Positions 17,052 through 26,029 of a stretch of DNA of 64,000 nt are shown piece by piece. Below the pieces are notes generated by a model. That model ran no database searches. It was not told the origin of the DNA and saw nothing but the letters and a program-made list of their open reading frames with translations. The position numbers were made by a program, and so were the translations under genes. This DNA is from Spartobacteria bacterium LR76 (GTDB taxonomy: Bacteria; Verrucomicrobiota; Verrucomicrobiia; Chthoniobacterales; Terrimicrobiaceae): contig QAYZ01000012.1 in the NCBI GenBank assembly GCA_003054655.1, forward strand, positions 186,001 to 250,000, given 5' to 3'. How positions within the stretch are numbered: the stretch's first letter is position 1; the number at the start of each line of letters is the position of its first letter.

Positions 17052-17474
17052 ATGAAAACCTTGGCGACTTTCCTCGGCGCCGTTGTGCTCGCGTTCTCCC
17101 TGAATGCTTGCGGTATGTTGCAGGCGAAATATGACGCGAATGGCAAAGCCACCGCGGCCTACCTGCAGAGCAAAAACACCGGGTCTCCGCGAACAAACGT
17201 CGAGGGCCTTTGGTACTCTCCCCAGTGGGGAGCGGTCTTGCTGAACCAGACGCCGAAGGGTGAGCTGACCGGTGTCTTCCAGGATGTCTATCGTGTGCAG
17301 GGCTGGGTCGTGGGCAAGAGCGCCAGCTTCGTTCTCATCGACGACGACTGGACGGAGTATACGGTGGAGCTTCAGCGCCAGAGCACGGAGAAGCTGAGCG
17401 GCTTTTATTCTCCCAGCGTGCCATTTTCTGACAAGGACAAGACACCCATGGATCTCTACAGAATCGATCGATAG
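17052..17474 (+). CDS. Hypothetical lipoprotein, paralogue of the next gene
   Basis: A 140-residue lipoprotein (signal ending FSLNACGML, Cys20). The mature part, with VEGLWYSPQWGAVLLNQ, VYRVQGWVVGKSASFVL and KLSGFYSPSVPFSDKD, shares its layout with the neighbour at 17478: a repeat of 'G-x-W-x-S-x-x-W/Y-G' and 'L-x-G-x-Y/F-S'. A small beta-barrel-like fold is likely. Function unknown. Confidence 0.65.
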   Translation: MKTLATFLGAVVLAFSLNACGMLQAKYDANGKATAAYLQSKNTGSPRTNVEGLWYSPQWGAVLLNQTPKGELTGVFQDVYRVQGWVVGKSASFVLIDDDWTEYTVELQRQSTEKLSGFYSPSVPFSDKDKTPMDLYRIDR

Positions 17475-17477
17475 CGT

Positions 17478-17894
17478 ATGAAACGACTGCTTTCGATGGC
17501 CGCCCTGGTGGCGGTGCTCGGCCTGGCCGGGTGCGGAGTTTTTTCGGAGATCAGCGACGAGCGCTACTCGCGCAATAACGCCAAGGGCCGCGAATGGCTC
17601 TCCGACCAGACGATGCCTGCCGAGATCAATGTCGGGGGCAACTGGCACTCGGGCGACTGGGGCTATGCCTCCTTCTCGCAGGATGGGCGTCGCGTCACCG
17701 GCAATCTCGGCAATTACGCCATCAAGGGCGTCGTAAGCGGGAACAAAGCCTATCTCGTCGCCAGCGAGGATGGCTGGGATTACTACAGCGTGATCCTGGA
17801 GCGCGATGGCGAGTATTCCCTCAAGGGCCGTTACTCGCGGAGCATCCCGTACCAGAAGTGGAATCGCGGGGACTTCCGTCTCGAGCGCCGTTAA
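17478..17894 (+). CDS. Hypothetical lipoprotein, paralogue of the previous gene
   Basis: A 138-residue lipoprotein (signal ending LGLAGCGVF, Cys19). It repeats the pattern of the gene three bases upstream: VGGNWHSGDWGYASFSQ, YAIKGVVSGNKAYLVAS and YSLKGRYSRSIPYQKW. The two most likely arose by tandem duplication and are co-transcribed. No function is evident. Confidence 0.65.
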   Translation: MKRLLSMAALVAVLGLAGCGVFSEISDERYSRNNAKGREWLSDQTMPAEINVGGNWHSGDWGYASFSQDGRRVTGNLGNYAIKGVVSGNKAYLVASEDGWDYYSVILERDGEYSLKGRYSRSIPYQKWNRGDFRLERR

Positions 17895-17904
17895 GAGCGG
17901 CCCA

Positions 17905-17935
17905 GGCAGAAGGACGCGAAGAAACGAAGGGGTGG
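17905..17935. repeat. Second copy of the dispersed GACGCGAAG repeat
   Basis: GAAGGACGCGAAGAAACGAA follows the lipoprotein pair and matches the tract at 6783-6806. The 269 bases from 17895 to 18163 otherwise contain no gene I can support. Confidence 0.35.
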
Positions 17936-18163
17936 GTGCCGCGCGCCCGCCCGGTTTTATCCCGTTGGTACTCCCGTTTGCAGGGAGTTCCTTTTTCGGG
18001 TGTCAATTCCTCACTTGAGGAGGGTGTTTTGAGGCGTCAGGCAGGAGTGTTTGCGCCTGAGATGGACGACTTCCTGAGGAAAGCGTGGGGGAAGTTATCC
18101 TGATTTTTCCCTCGTACGCGGGGCGACCCGGAGGCCGGCCCCGCGAATCGGGGAGGGAAAGGG

Positions 18164-19411
18164 TTATCCGTTGAACTCGGTGGCGAGGAGGGTGGCGTTG
18201 TGGCCGCCGAAGCCGAAGGAATTGCTCATGACAACCTTCACCTTCTTCTCGCGGGCGATCTTCGGCACGTAGTCGAGGTCGCACTCGGGGTCCGGGTTGT
18301 CGAGGTTGATGGTCGGCGGGATGACGCCATGCTTGATCGCCAGCGCGCAGGCGGCGAACTCCACACCGCCGGCCGCGCCGAGGAGGTGGCCGGTCATGGA
18401 CTTGGTCGAGCTGACCATCGTCTTCTTGGCATGGTCGCCGAGGGCCAGCTTGATCGCCTTGGTCTCGCAGAGATCGCCGATCGGGGTCGAGGTGCCATGG
18501 GCGTTGATGTACTCGATCTGCTCCGGGTTGATCTTGGCGTGGCGCATGGCGCTCTTCATGCAGCGGGCGGCACCTTCGCCTTCCGGGAGAGGCTGGGTCA
18601 TGTGGTAGGCGTCAGCGCTGAGGCCGTAGCCTGCCAGTTCGCAATAGATGTGCGCTCCGCGCGCCTTGGCGTGCTCGAGCTCCTCGAGGATCACGAGACC
18701 GGCGCCTTCGCCCATCACGAAGCCGTCGCGGTCCTTGTCGAACGGGCGGGAGGCCTTCTCGGGCTCGTCGTTGCGGAGCGAGAGGGCGCGCATGGCGGCA
18801 AAACCGGACATGCCGAGCGGGGTGATGGTGGCTTCCGTGCCGCCTGCGATGAAGAAGTCGGCGTCGTCAAACTTGATCATGCGCCAGGCTTCGCCGATCG
18901 AGTGATTGGCGGTGGCGCAGGCCGTGACGATCGACATGTTGGGGCCGCGCAGGTCGTACTCCATGGAGACGAGACCGCTGGCCATGTTGCTGATCATCAT
19001 GGCGATGGTGAAGGGGGACACGCGCGACGGGCCGCGCTCGAAGAGGCGGCGACACTCGTCCTCCATGCTCTTGAGGCCGCCTATGCCGGAGCCGATCATG
19101 ACGCCGAAGCGCTCGCGGTCCACCGCATCGAGGTTGATGCCGGAGTCGGCCAGGGCGCTCTGGGCTGCGGCCATGGCGAGCTGGGTAAAGCGGTCGGTGC
19201 GGCGGGCGTCCTTTGGAGACTTGAAGTGCCTGGCGGGTTCGAAATCCTTCACCTCCCCTGCGATCTTGCAATCGTAGATCTCGGAATCAAAGGCGGTATA
19301 GCGCTGAACGCCGCTGCGTCCCTCGGTAAGACTTTTCCAGAAGGTTTCGATATCGCTGCCCACGGGGCTGACGACGCCCAATCCGGTGACTACTACTCTG
19401 CGTTCGCTCAT
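18164..19411 (-). CDS. fabF: Beta-ketoacyl-ACP synthase II
   Basis: A 415-residue condensing enzyme of fatty acid elongation. It starts [18 protein letters not shown]; the active-site Cys165 is in [17 protein letters not shown], and the two catalytic histidines are in NAHGTSTP and [11 protein letters not shown]. The C-terminal [12 protein letters not shown] is typical. fabF usually sits beside acpP; no acpP is seen here on either side. Confidence 0.96.
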   Translation of the reverse strand: MSERRVVVTGLGVVSPVGSDIETFWKSLTEGRSGVQRYTAFDSEIYDCKIAGEVKDFEPARHFKSPKDARRTDRFTQLAMAAAQSALADSGINLDAVDRERFGVMIGSGIGGLKSMEDECRRLFERGPSRVSPFTIAMMISNMASGLVSMEYDLRGPNMSIVTACATANHSIGEAWRMIKFDDADFFIAGGTEATITPLGMSGFAAMRALSLRNDEPEKASRPFDKDRDGFVMGEGAGLVILEELEHAKARGAHIYCELAGYGLSADAYHMTQPLPEGEGAARCMKSAMRHAKINPEQIEYINAHGTSTPIGDLCETKAIKLALGDHAKKTMVSSTKSMTGHLLGAAGGVEFAACALAIKHGVIPPTINLDNPDPECDLDYVPKIAREKKVKVVMSNSFGFGGHNATLLATEFNG

Positions 19412-19539
19412 TTCGGTAGATAAAAAGGTTGATCCCCGAGGGGAGTTCTAAGACAGCGGGAAGCCCTTGCGGTTGGCAATCTTTATTTCGCTGCCTTTCG
19501 GCGGTAGGAAACTCGGTGCTCGCTGCACGATTTGCAAGG

Positions 19540-19779
19540 CTAGAAGGTGCGAACCTTGTCTCGCTCGGTCAGGCTGCCGCAGCCGGGGCAGCGGGGCAGT
19601 TCCGCCTTGGAAGCATCGGAAAACTCCATCCCGCACACGGCGCATCGCAGCCGCCCTCGCAGGGCACGCCTCGCCCGGGCCTTTCGGACCAGTTCGTAGG
19701 ACACCCAGACGACGAAAATCCCTGCGAGGAAGACCGCCGCGTATACGAAGACGAGGGTGGGCAGGGAGACGCGGATCAT
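19540..19779 (-). CDS. Small membrane protein with C-terminal zinc ribbon
   Basis: A 79-residue protein: one N-terminal transmembrane helix (LPTLVFVYAAVFLAGIFVVWV), a basic patch, then RCAVCGMEFSDASKAELPRC and CPGC, a CxxC-x15-CxxC zinc ribbon. The ATG at 19779 overlaps the stop of the TonB-like gene, so it is the last gene of the ExbB-ExbD-TonB operon. Function unknown. Confidence 0.6.
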   Translation of the reverse strand: MIRVSLPTLVFVYAAVFLAGIFVVWVSYELVRKARARRALRGRLRCAVCGMEFSDASKAELPRCPGCGSLTERDKVRTF

Positions 19780-20498
19780 GAGTCGGTGGCGCGGCGAATA
19801 TCGTTCCCCCAGAGGAACCGCGCAACTCCCCAGCCGGCCTGGCCGGGAGCGAAACGACCTCGGGCGAGGTACTCGATGGCGCAACGATCGAGGATTTCGT
19901 TGCCGGAGGTCTCCTCCAGCGGGGCGATATGGACGACCCGGCCATCGGCATCGACTCCGACCAGCACCTCGATGGGCCGCAGGACGATCTTGGTCGGAGC
20001 GACGAACTCGAACTTCTCCGGGGGCGTGAAGGTCCTGTCGGCCAGATCACCGGAGAACTTCACCACGGTGGGCAACCCGGCCTGAGGGGGAAATTTCGGA
20101 GGTCCGGCCTCCCGCGAGAGCGGATCGATGGCGAGAGGCGGGGTCTTGAGCTGGGCGGCGGGCAGCGAGTCGAGCGAGGGGGGATTTGCCTCGTAGCTGG
20201 CGGTATAGGAGGTCTCCGGCGAGCGCCAGGCCTCGCGCTCTCCCCGCTGCTCGGGGGAAAACAGGGAAGGGTCTGCGGCGTCGAGCAGGGCACGGATACC
20301 TCCGGCCTCGGTGGAGTCCATGCGGAGGAAAAAGACATGGGCCGAGCGGTCGGCGCGGCGGGGTGCCTTCACATCGGTGATCTGGAAGACCACGATGCAC
20401 GCCGCATGGAGGAGGAAGGCCACCACGATCATGAGCGGCAGGGCGATGTGGATGTTGTGCCGCGAGGGCCACTCGAAGTGGGAAAGCGACAGTTTCAC
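19776..20498 (-). CDS. TonB-like energy transducer
   Basis: A 240-residue protein with an N-terminal membrane anchor (ALPLMIVVAFLLHAACIVVF), a proline-rich middle, and a C-terminal TonB-like domain (IEVLVGVDADGRVVHIAPLEE ... CAIEYLARGRFAP). It is coupled to exbD upstream by ATGA. By position it transmits proton-motive-force energy from ExbB/ExbD to an outer-membrane partner, which is not in the window. Confidence 0.72.
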   Translation of the reverse strand: MKLSLSHFEWPSRHNIHIALPLMIVVAFLLHAACIVVFQITDVKAPRRADRSAHVFFLRMDSTEAGGIRALLDAADPSLFSPEQRGEREAWRSPETSYTASYEANPPSLDSLPAAQLKTPPLAIDPLSREAGPPKFPPQAGLPTVVKFSGDLADRTFTPPEKFEFVAPTKIVLRPIEVLVGVDADGRVVHIAPLEETSGNEILDRCAIEYLARGRFAPGQAGWGVARFLWGNDIRRATDS

Positions 20499-20905
20499 AG
20501 GCCCGGGGTCTGCTCGGTGGAGGCGAGAACGACGGGAAATCCCAGCTCGAGAGCGATATTCATCACGGCGGAGATCTGGTCGTAGAAGGCCCGCTTGTCC
20601 GCCTTGATCACGATCGTCTGGGTGCGTCCCTTCAGCGACGAGAGCCGCGCACGCAACTCGGCCTCGCTCACCTGCTGATTCTCAAAATAGATGGCCGAGA
20701 GCGGAGGTGGCGTAATCGCAATGACTCGCGGATTGCGCTGCGGGGAGAGGATGAAGGGCGACTTGGGGAGGTTGACCGCGACACCCGGCTGGAGCAGGAA
20801 GCTCGAGCTGATGAGCAGGAACACGATAAGCACCAGCGCGAGCTGGATGCCCGGTGCCAGATACAGGAACCCCGGGATGGGGGCGGCTGTCCGCCGGAGC
20901 TTCAC
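20495..20905 (-). CDS. ExbD/TolR-family biopolymer transport protein
   Basis: A 136-residue protein with one N-terminal transmembrane helix (GIQLALVLIVFLLISSSFLL) and a periplasmic ExbD/TolR domain (IYFENQQVSEAELRARL; IVIKADKRAFYDQISAVMNIA). ExbD normally has an essential Asp in its helix; here the helix shows no Asp, with GIQLALVL where D is expected, which is worth noting. Overlaps exbB and tonB by four bases each. Confidence 0.82.
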   Translation of the reverse strand: MKLRRTAAPIPGFLYLAPGIQLALVLIVFLLISSSFLLQPGVAVNLPKSPFILSPQRNPRVIAITPPPLSAIYFENQQVSEAELRARLSSLKGRTQTIVIKADKRAFYDQISAVMNIALELGFPVVLASTEQTPGL

Positions 20906-21534
20906 GAGGCGGAGGTGGGTTTGCGGCCCTGCACCTCGTCGAGGATGCTCAGGATCTCGATCCCGGTGCGCTCCATGTCGTGGATGAGGGCATTGACGCG
21001 GGCCGAGAGGTAGCTGTAGGCGACGAAGGCGGGGATGGCCACCGCCAGCGATGAGGCGGAGGTGAGCAGGCTGAGGTACACGCCATCGGCGATGTCGGCG
21101 GCAGTCGCATACCCGCTCTGGGCGGCGATGGTTTCAAAGGCGCTGAGCAATCCCAGCAGTGTGCCGAGCAGCCCCAGCAGCGGCGTACCGTAGGCGATGG
21201 TGGCGAGGAGCGGGAGATTGCGCTCGAGCTTGGGCACCTCAAGCTGGCCCGCCTCCTCGGCGATCTCGCGCAGTTCAGTGCGTGGGCGGGAATGGCGCAG
21301 GATCACGGCATGAGCCACGCGGGCCACGGGGCCGGGCGTGGTGGCGCACTCCTGCAACGCCTCGGCGTAGTCGCCCTTGCGCAGGATGTTGGCCAGACCG
21401 CGGAGCAGGTCGCCCACGGCGATGGAGGCCCGGTGCAGGTACAGCAGCCGCTCGAGGAAGACCCCCAGGGCCACTACGCTGCACACTACGATCAGCCACA
21501 TGATCGGGCCGCCTTTTTGCAAAAGATCCAACAT
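20902..21534 (-). CDS. ExbB/TolQ/MotA-family proton channel protein
   Basis: A 210-residue protein with three hydrophobic segments and the family pattern GGPIMWLIVVCSVVALGVFLERL at the N-terminus and LPLLATIAYGTPLLGLLGTL with YLSLLTSASSLAVAIPAFV in the C-terminal half. It forms the pentameric proton channel with ExbD. Begins 39 bases after the proline-rich roadblock gene. Confidence 0.88.
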   Translation of the reverse strand: MLDLLQKGGPIMWLIVVCSVVALGVFLERLLYLHRASIAVGDLLRGLANILRKGDYAEALQECATTPGPVARVAHAVILRHSRPRTELREIAEEAGQLEVPKLERNLPLLATIAYGTPLLGLLGTLLGLLSAFETIAAQSGYATAADIADGVYLSLLTSASSLAVAIPAFVAYSYLSARVNALIHDMERTGIEILSILDEVQGRKPTSAS

Positions 21535-21573
21535 CGTCGCTTCGGTTTATCCGGTGCTGCGGAAAAGTTCAAT

Positions 21574-23436
21574 TCACCCTTCGAGCGTCACGGGATGCGA
21601 CGACGGGAGGGGCTTGGGCAGATTGGCTTTGTTGAGGGCGTCGATGACCTGCTGGAGCTTCTCGCGCACTCCGGGGATGAATCCCCGGTCCTTGTGCAGC
21701 ACGAGCAGGCAAAGATCCTCCTTTTGGAAGAAGGTGATCGGCCCTTTCTCCGAGTGGATCGTCACGGCGGGCACCGCGCCGATGCCCATCTTGGCCGAGG
21801 ACTCGCGCATCGCTCGTAGCATCTCCAGCGCATGGGCGCTGAGCGACACGAGGTCGATGGAGTCGGGGACATTCTGCGAGGCGATCACGCTTGCGCCATG
21901 GGAGAGCACGCACGAGTTGATGCCTGGCAGCGCGACGCAGAGCTCGACGATGCGGTCGACCGACAGATACTCCTCGGTGAGGAAGATGGATTGGATCTCG
22001 TCCTGATTGCCCACGGCATCCGGACCCTTTTTCGGCAGATGCTCGGTTTCAACCAGCACTGCCGGAGAGGTCTTGACTAGGTGCTGAGGGGCAGGAGGTT
22101 CCGGTTTTGTCGGCTCCACCTTCGCGGGTTCTGCCTTGATGGGTTCGGGTTTGACCTGCTCGGGTGTCGGCGTTTGCTCGGTTTTTGCGATTGGTTCTGG
22201 TGCCGGAGTGACCGGAATGGGTGGCGGCACAGTCTCCGAGGCCGGAGGCCTGACAGGTTCCACGGGCTTTGCCGTCTCCTCAGTAGGGTTGAGCGACTTC
22301 TGGGCGGCGGTTTCGTCTTTGGGCGTCTCGATATTCTCAGCCTCGGGTGCGGTATCCGGCTTGGGAAGCGGATCGACGGGTGGCGGAGGAGGCGGCGGGG
22401 TAAAGCCTGCGGGCAAGGGGTGTTCGCCGCTGAGCGGAGCGGGCGGGGCGATATGGATCTTCGGCGGCGGCAACTCGACGCGCGCCCGCTTCGTGATCGG
22501 GACGGGAGCGGCAGGAGGTGTGGTCGAGATGGGAGTCGGCGGAGGTGCTGCCTTGCGCTTGAAGATCGGCAGCATGGAAAAAATCGTTTTGGCCGGAGGA
22601 TGCGACGGCTGCACGGGAAGCGGGGCCGGCTGGGGTGCTGGAGCCTGCATCTCGCCAGCGGGAGCGGGTGGCGGAGAGAGAGGAGGTTCGCTCTCCGGGG
22701 CAGCGATCTCTGGACGGCGCGGGGGAAAGGGCCGGACGGGACGGTTTTGGGAACCCGTTTTCTCCAATGAGTCGGCAGGACCCGCGGGTGTTTTTGCCTC
22801 GGGGTCTTGCTTTGGAGCGTCGGGTTTTTCGGGTTCCTGCGCCGGGGTCTTGGATTCCGGCATCGGCTCTGAGATCGCCTCCGCCACGGCCTCCGGGGTT
22901 TTCGGCGGGAGGGGCATCAGATCTTCGGCTTCGGGGCGAAGCTTAAAGGGCGTGAGGCGGCTCGTGACCTTTTTGTCCTCAAGAGTGTCTTTGGGTTCCT
23001 TCGGCGCAAAGGCATCGTCCCCCTTTTTGTCATCAATCGCAGGCAGCACGATGTCGATGAGCGGAGCGGGTTCCTTGATGACCTCGCTGTGGGTTTCGAG
23101 GGCATACACCCGTGCCAGTCGAGAGATCGGCAGTGCGACCTTGATATCCTCTCCGGCTGCCTGGAAGCACTCCGGGGCGATCTCCGCCAGGCGGCGCACC
23201 GAGACCTTTGGCACCGGGCCGCTCAAGACCTCCGCAGCGGGGAGATCGATCAGCTTTTCCGCATTGTAGCCACGGACCCAGTACGCATCGGGTACGATGG
23301 TGAGCAGATCGCCGGCACGCAGGGAGAGCTTCTCCGGCGGGGTCTGGTAGTACCGGTAACGCGGCCCTGCGGGAGCGGCAGGAGCAGGCGGTTTTGGGGG
23401 CTGTTGAGATGGTTTCGGCACTTTGGATTGTTTCAC
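21574..23436 (-). CDS. Proline-rich protein with C-terminal roadblock/LC7-like domain
   Basis: A 620-residue protein. Residues ~25-130 form a folded N-terminal domain (GDLLTIVPDAYWVRGYNAEKL). Residues ~150-490 are a long disordered tract rich in Pro, Glu, Lys and Ala (PPPPPPPVDPLPKPD). Residues ~500-620 look like a roadblock/LC7 domain: CVALPGINSCVLSHGASVIAS ... GIGAVPAVTIHSEKGPITFF. Roadblock proteins often regulate small GTPases, but none is nearby. First gene of the ExbB/ExbD/TonB operon. I infer a link to the energised envelope complex. Confidence 0.7.
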   Translation of the reverse strand: MKQSKVPKPSQQPPKPPAPAAPAGPRYRYYQTPPEKLSLRAGDLLTIVPDAYWVRGYNAEKLIDLPAAEVLSGPVPKVSVRRLAEIAPECFQAAGEDIKVALPISRLARVYALETHSEVIKEPAPLIDIVLPAIDDKKGDDAFAPKEPKDTLEDKKVTSRLTPFKLRPEAEDLMPLPPKTPEAVAEAISEPMPESKTPAQEPEKPDAPKQDPEAKTPAGPADSLEKTGSQNRPVRPFPPRRPEIAAPESEPPLSPPPAPAGEMQAPAPQPAPLPVQPSHPPAKTIFSMLPIFKRKAAPPPTPISTTPPAAPVPITKRARVELPPPKIHIAPPAPLSGEHPLPAGFTPPPPPPPVDPLPKPDTAPEAENIETPKDETAAQKSLNPTEETAKPVEPVRPPASETVPPPIPVTPAPEPIAKTEQTPTPEQVKPEPIKAEPAKVEPTKPEPPAPQHLVKTSPAVLVETEHLPKKGPDAVGNQDEIQSIFLTEEYLSVDRIVELCVALPGINSCVLSHGASVIASQNVPDSIDLVSLSAHALEMLRAMRESSAKMGIGAVPAVTIHSEKGPITFFQKEDLCLLVLHKDRGFIPGVREKLQQVIDALNKANLPKPLPSSHPVTLEG

Positions 23437-23478
23437 GAGGAGTTTGCGATTATCCCACGATGGCTTAATCCTGCAACT

Positions 23479-23877
23479 GTGGAACTCGATTTCAAATTTA
23501 CCTCAGATGGCCTCATTCCCGCCATCCTCCAGGAGTACACCGGAGGAGAAGGCGCTCCGCGCGGCCGCATCCTCATGTTTGCCTGGTTGAACCGGGAAGC
23601 TCTCGAAAAATCTCTCTCCACCGGCCTCATGCACTACTGGAGCCGCTCCCGCCAGAAACTCTGGCTCAAGGGCGAAACCAGCGGCCACACGCAGAAAATT
23701 CACCGCTGGTATGTGGACTGCGACCGCGACGTGCTCCTCTTTGAGATCTCGCAAACCGGCGGTGCCTGCCACACCGGCTACCAGAGCTGCTTCTTTCAGG
23801 AGCTGGACACGGAAGCGAAACCTCTCCCGATCAAGGAAGAGAAGGTTTTCGACGATTCCGCCGTCTACAAGAAGTAG
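23479..23877 (+). CDS. hisI: Phosphoribosyl-AMP cyclohydrolase
   Basis: A 132-residue HisI, third step of histidine synthesis, opening the adenine ring of PR-AMP. Visible motifs: ILMFAWLNREAL, YWSRSRQKLWLKGETSGH, and the metal-binding VDCDRDVLLF with CHTGYQSCFF. No ATG fits; GTG at 23479 gives the family length. No hisE is fused. It is divergent from the roadblock gene, 42 bases away. Confidence 0.92.
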   Translation: MELDFKFTSDGLIPAILQEYTGGEGAPRGRILMFAWLNREALEKSLSTGLMHYWSRSRQKLWLKGETSGHTQKIHRWYVDCDRDVLLFEISQTGGACHTGYQSCFFQELDTEAKPLPIKEEKVFDDSAVYKK

Positions 23878-23948
23878 CCCGCCCCGCGCACTCTCTTTCT
23901 CTACTGGCGGCTGGAGGCTTCTCCGGTCGCCAGTTCCATTCTCCCGCC

Positions 23949-24269
23949 CTATCCCCAGAGCGGACGCTGCGCGAGATAGAGCTGCTTGGTATAGTGAAAG
24001 GGATGCTTCTCCGCCGCATCGCGCTTGGCGGGATTATTCGGGACGCTCTTCAGGGCCTGGTAGGCCTCGATTTCCTCCCAGATGCGCTCCATCTGCACCT
24101 TCGGCTGGCCAGGATGGAAAAGAACGACACGGTTTTTAATTGCGAGCAGAATCTCCGGCGGAATCCTCGGAACTCCCGAGGCTGAGCCTCCGGTGGGAAC
24201 CGTGTCTACACCTGCTTGCAACGTGCCAGATGCCAGCACCAGAGCGACTGCCAGGGCGAATGCTTTCAT
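23949..24269 (-). CDS. Hypothetical secreted protein
   Basis: A 106-residue protein with a signal peptide (AFALAVALVLASGTLQAGV, cleavage near residue 20). The mature part (VPRIPPEILLAIKNRVVLFH ... RIWEEIEAYQALK) is soluble and partly helical. No family recognised. Confidence 0.5.
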   Translation of the reverse strand: MKAFALAVALVLASGTLQAGVDTVPTGGSASGVPRIPPEILLAIKNRVVLFHPGQPKVQMERIWEEIEAYQALKSVPNNPAKRDAAEKHPFHYTKQLYLAQRPLWG

Positions 24270-24434
24270 CGTGCGAAAAGGGTTTCAACTCCCCAGTCTG
24301 ACACCCTTTTTGCGGAATACACGTCAAAAAAGTCACGCAGCCGGGCACCTTTTTCGCTTTAGACTTAGAGGAAATCTGAGAATATGCGATCGCTGGCTTA
24401 TGTAGCTTAAGCCGCGCATTATTTGCATGTCGAT

Positions 24435-24728
24435 ATGAGGCCTTTTTTCCTGCTTTTTGCTGCTGCTGCAGTTGCTGCCACGTGGTTTTTTTATATCAAG
24501 GTTCCCTCTAAGGATGGAGAGCATCCGTCGAGCTCGACAAACACCTCAATGGCCGCCGGCTTGGTGTCGGTTAAGGCTCAACACGGCCTCACTCCCGAGC
24601 AAATCCGCAATCGCGAGCAGCTCATCCGGACTTACGAACGGCGAATCAAAGAAAGCCGCAGCACCAAGGAGAAAAAGGATCTTCAGGAAAAGATCGAAGC
24701 CCTCAAGAAGGAGATTTCGGGTTCCTGA
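24435..24728 (+). CDS. Small membrane-anchored protein with coiled-coil tail
   Basis: A 97-residue protein: an N-terminal hydrophobic helix (FLLFAAAAVAATWFFYI) and a C-terminal charged helix (IRTYERRIKESRSTKEKKDL) likely to form a coiled coil. ATG at 24435 preferred to the TTG at 24423. Ends 40 bases before the tRNA gene. Function unknown. Confidence 0.5.
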   Translation: MRPFFLLFAAAAVAATWFFYIKVPSKDGEHPSSSTNTSMAAGLVSVKAQHGLTPEQIRNREQLIRTYERRIKESRSTKEKKDLQEKIEALKKEISGS

Positions 24729-24768
24729 CCACCAGATCGGCGAACGAGGCTCCCCCACCGCGGAGTGG

Positions 24769-24841
24769 CGCGCCCGGCTGGGATCGAACCAGCGACCATC
24801 GGTTTAGAAGACCGGTGCTCTATCCACTGAGCTACGGGCGC
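24769..24841 (-). tRNA. tRNA-Arg(TCT)
   Basis: Reads on the minus strand as a standard cloverleaf: acceptor GCGCCCG/CGGGCGC, D stem GCTC/GAGC, anticodon loop CTTCTAA (anticodon TCT), T arm GCTGG-TTCGATC-CCAGC. Discriminator base G, no encoded CCA. The 5' 38 nt of the gene belong to the 42-bp direct repeat that ends the integrated element, so the gene's 5' half and promoter region are now element-derived. Confidence 0.95.
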
Positions 24842-24845
24842 AAAT
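24804..24845. repeat. Left attachment site of the integrated element
   Basis: This 42-base segment is identical to 58197-58238. It begins TTAGAAGACCGG and ends GGGCGCAAAT. It covers tRNA-Arg positions 1-38 plus four bases upstream, with the inner limit at the end of the anticodon loop. Integrase is immediately to the right. Confidence 0.93.
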
Positions 24846-24895
24846 CGTTGAAAACAATGACGTTATGCCTTTCTTTTTGAGAGGAGAAAACATGC

Positions 24896-24919
24896 TTGTC
24901 ACCCATTTTTGTCACCCGT
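24896..24919. repeat. Putative integrase arm-type sites, left end
   Basis: Two copies of TTGTCACCC(A/G)T starting at 24896 and 24909, a 13-base period. A matching pair with the same period is at the right end (58035 and 58048). Two inverted copies of the core (GGGTGACAA) lie inside the integrase gene at 25109 and 25131. Their position between att core and integrase is what is expected of arm-binding sites. Confidence 0.65.
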
Positions 24920-24924
24920 AGGTT

Positions 24925-26007
24925 TTGGAGATCGTGGATGAATCTGCACATCGGTCTTCCTATCTGAAGAAAGTGGGCCCGAATCTCTACCGGGCACCCA
25001 AAGGCACCTACTATCTTCTCGTGAAGAGAGGGGGCAAGCAGTTTCGTCGCAGCCTGCGAACCTCGGATCTTGCCCTGGCGAAGCGTCGCCTTCGGGAGTT
25101 CCAAGAAAGGGTGACAAAACTCTCTGTGGAGGGTGACAACAGGAACCTTCGTTTCGAGGACTTGGCCAACCAGTGGCTTGCGTCACGGAAAGCGGAACTG
25201 AAGCCCAGCTCCTTCAGTCGTCGCGAGGTGGCGCTGAAGGGATTGCTCCCATACTTGGGGAACCATCCCCTGCGGTCGATCGGGCAGAAGCATTTTGACG
25301 CCTGGAAGGCGGGACGAGGGGCGAAGATTTCTGCCCGTAGTTGGAATATCGAGGTGGAAACCCTCAAGCAGATCTTCGCCTACGCGAAAGAAGACCTGAA
25401 AATCCTCGTCGACAATCCCGCTGATACCCTCAAGAGGCGGAAGGTGAAGCAGGCGGGAATCGTCATCCCGAGCAAGGAACAGTTTCGAGCGCTTGTGCAG
25501 AATCTTCGGGAGGGACATCGTGCGACAGGGGAGGCCGCTGGTTTTGTAGAATTTCTGGCCTATTCTGGCTGCCGGAAGGAGGAAGCCGCCGAAGTGCTGT
25601 GGAACGACGTGAATTTTGCTCTGGGAACGCTTCTCGTCACGGGAGGGGAAAAGGGCACCAAAAATCACGAAGTGCGCACGATACCCCTTTTCCAGCCACT
25701 CCAACGCCTTCTGGAGACGATTCGGACGCGCAAACCTCAGGCCCAGGGGAGAATATTCGAGATTCGAGCAGCTCGGATGCAGATCCTTCGTGCGTGCGAG
25801 CGCTTGGGGTTGCCGCGTTTTGGGCACCATACCATGAGGCATTTTTTCTGCTCCAATGCCATTGAGGCAGGCTGCGATTTCAAGGTGATTGCCGGATGGC
25901 TGGGCCACAAGGACGGTGGTGTTCTCGTTGCGAGGACGTATGGCCATCTCCGCAACGAGCACAGCGAGGCCATGGCGCGTAGGATTACATTCGATGCCGC
26001 CGGTTGA
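24925..26007 (+). CDS. int: Tyrosine recombinase / integrase
   Basis: A 360-residue integrase. N-terminal arm-binding region (YRAPKGTYYLLVKRGGKQFR), core-binding domain ~75-160, catalytic domain ~180-350 with Arg217 (SGCRKEE), H302-x2-R305 (HHTMRHFF), His328 (GWLGHKD) and nucleophile Tyr339 (VARTYGHL). All catalytic residues are present, so the enzyme looks active. It starts at a TTG (24925); the first in-frame ATG lies further in. It mediates insertion at tRNA-Arg. Confidence 0.95.
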   Translation: MEIVDESAHRSSYLKKVGPNLYRAPKGTYYLLVKRGGKQFRRSLRTSDLALAKRRLREFQERVTKLSVEGDNRNLRFEDLANQWLASRKAELKPSSFSRREVALKGLLPYLGNHPLRSIGQKHFDAWKAGRGAKISARSWNIEVETLKQIFAYAKEDLKILVDNPADTLKRRKVKQAGIVIPSKEQFRALVQNLREGHRATGEAAGFVEFLAYSGCRKEEAAEVLWNDVNFALGTLLVTGGEKGTKNHEVRTIPLFQPLQRLLETIRTRKPQAQGRIFEIRAARMQILRACERLGLPRFGHHTMRHFFCSNAIEAGCDFKVIAGWLGHKDGGVLVARTYGHLRNEHSEAMARRITFDAAG

Positions 26008-26029
26008 TATTCCAAGTTCTTAAACGATT

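Noticed and set aside
18200-19423. 407-codon open frame opposite fabF
   Set aside because: Antisense shadow of a conserved gene with high GC at third positions; composition is unlike a protein.
22136-23269. Gly/Ser-rich open frame opposite the proline-rich protein
   Set aside because: Its low-complexity Gly/Ser content is the complement of Pro/Ala codons of the real gene.
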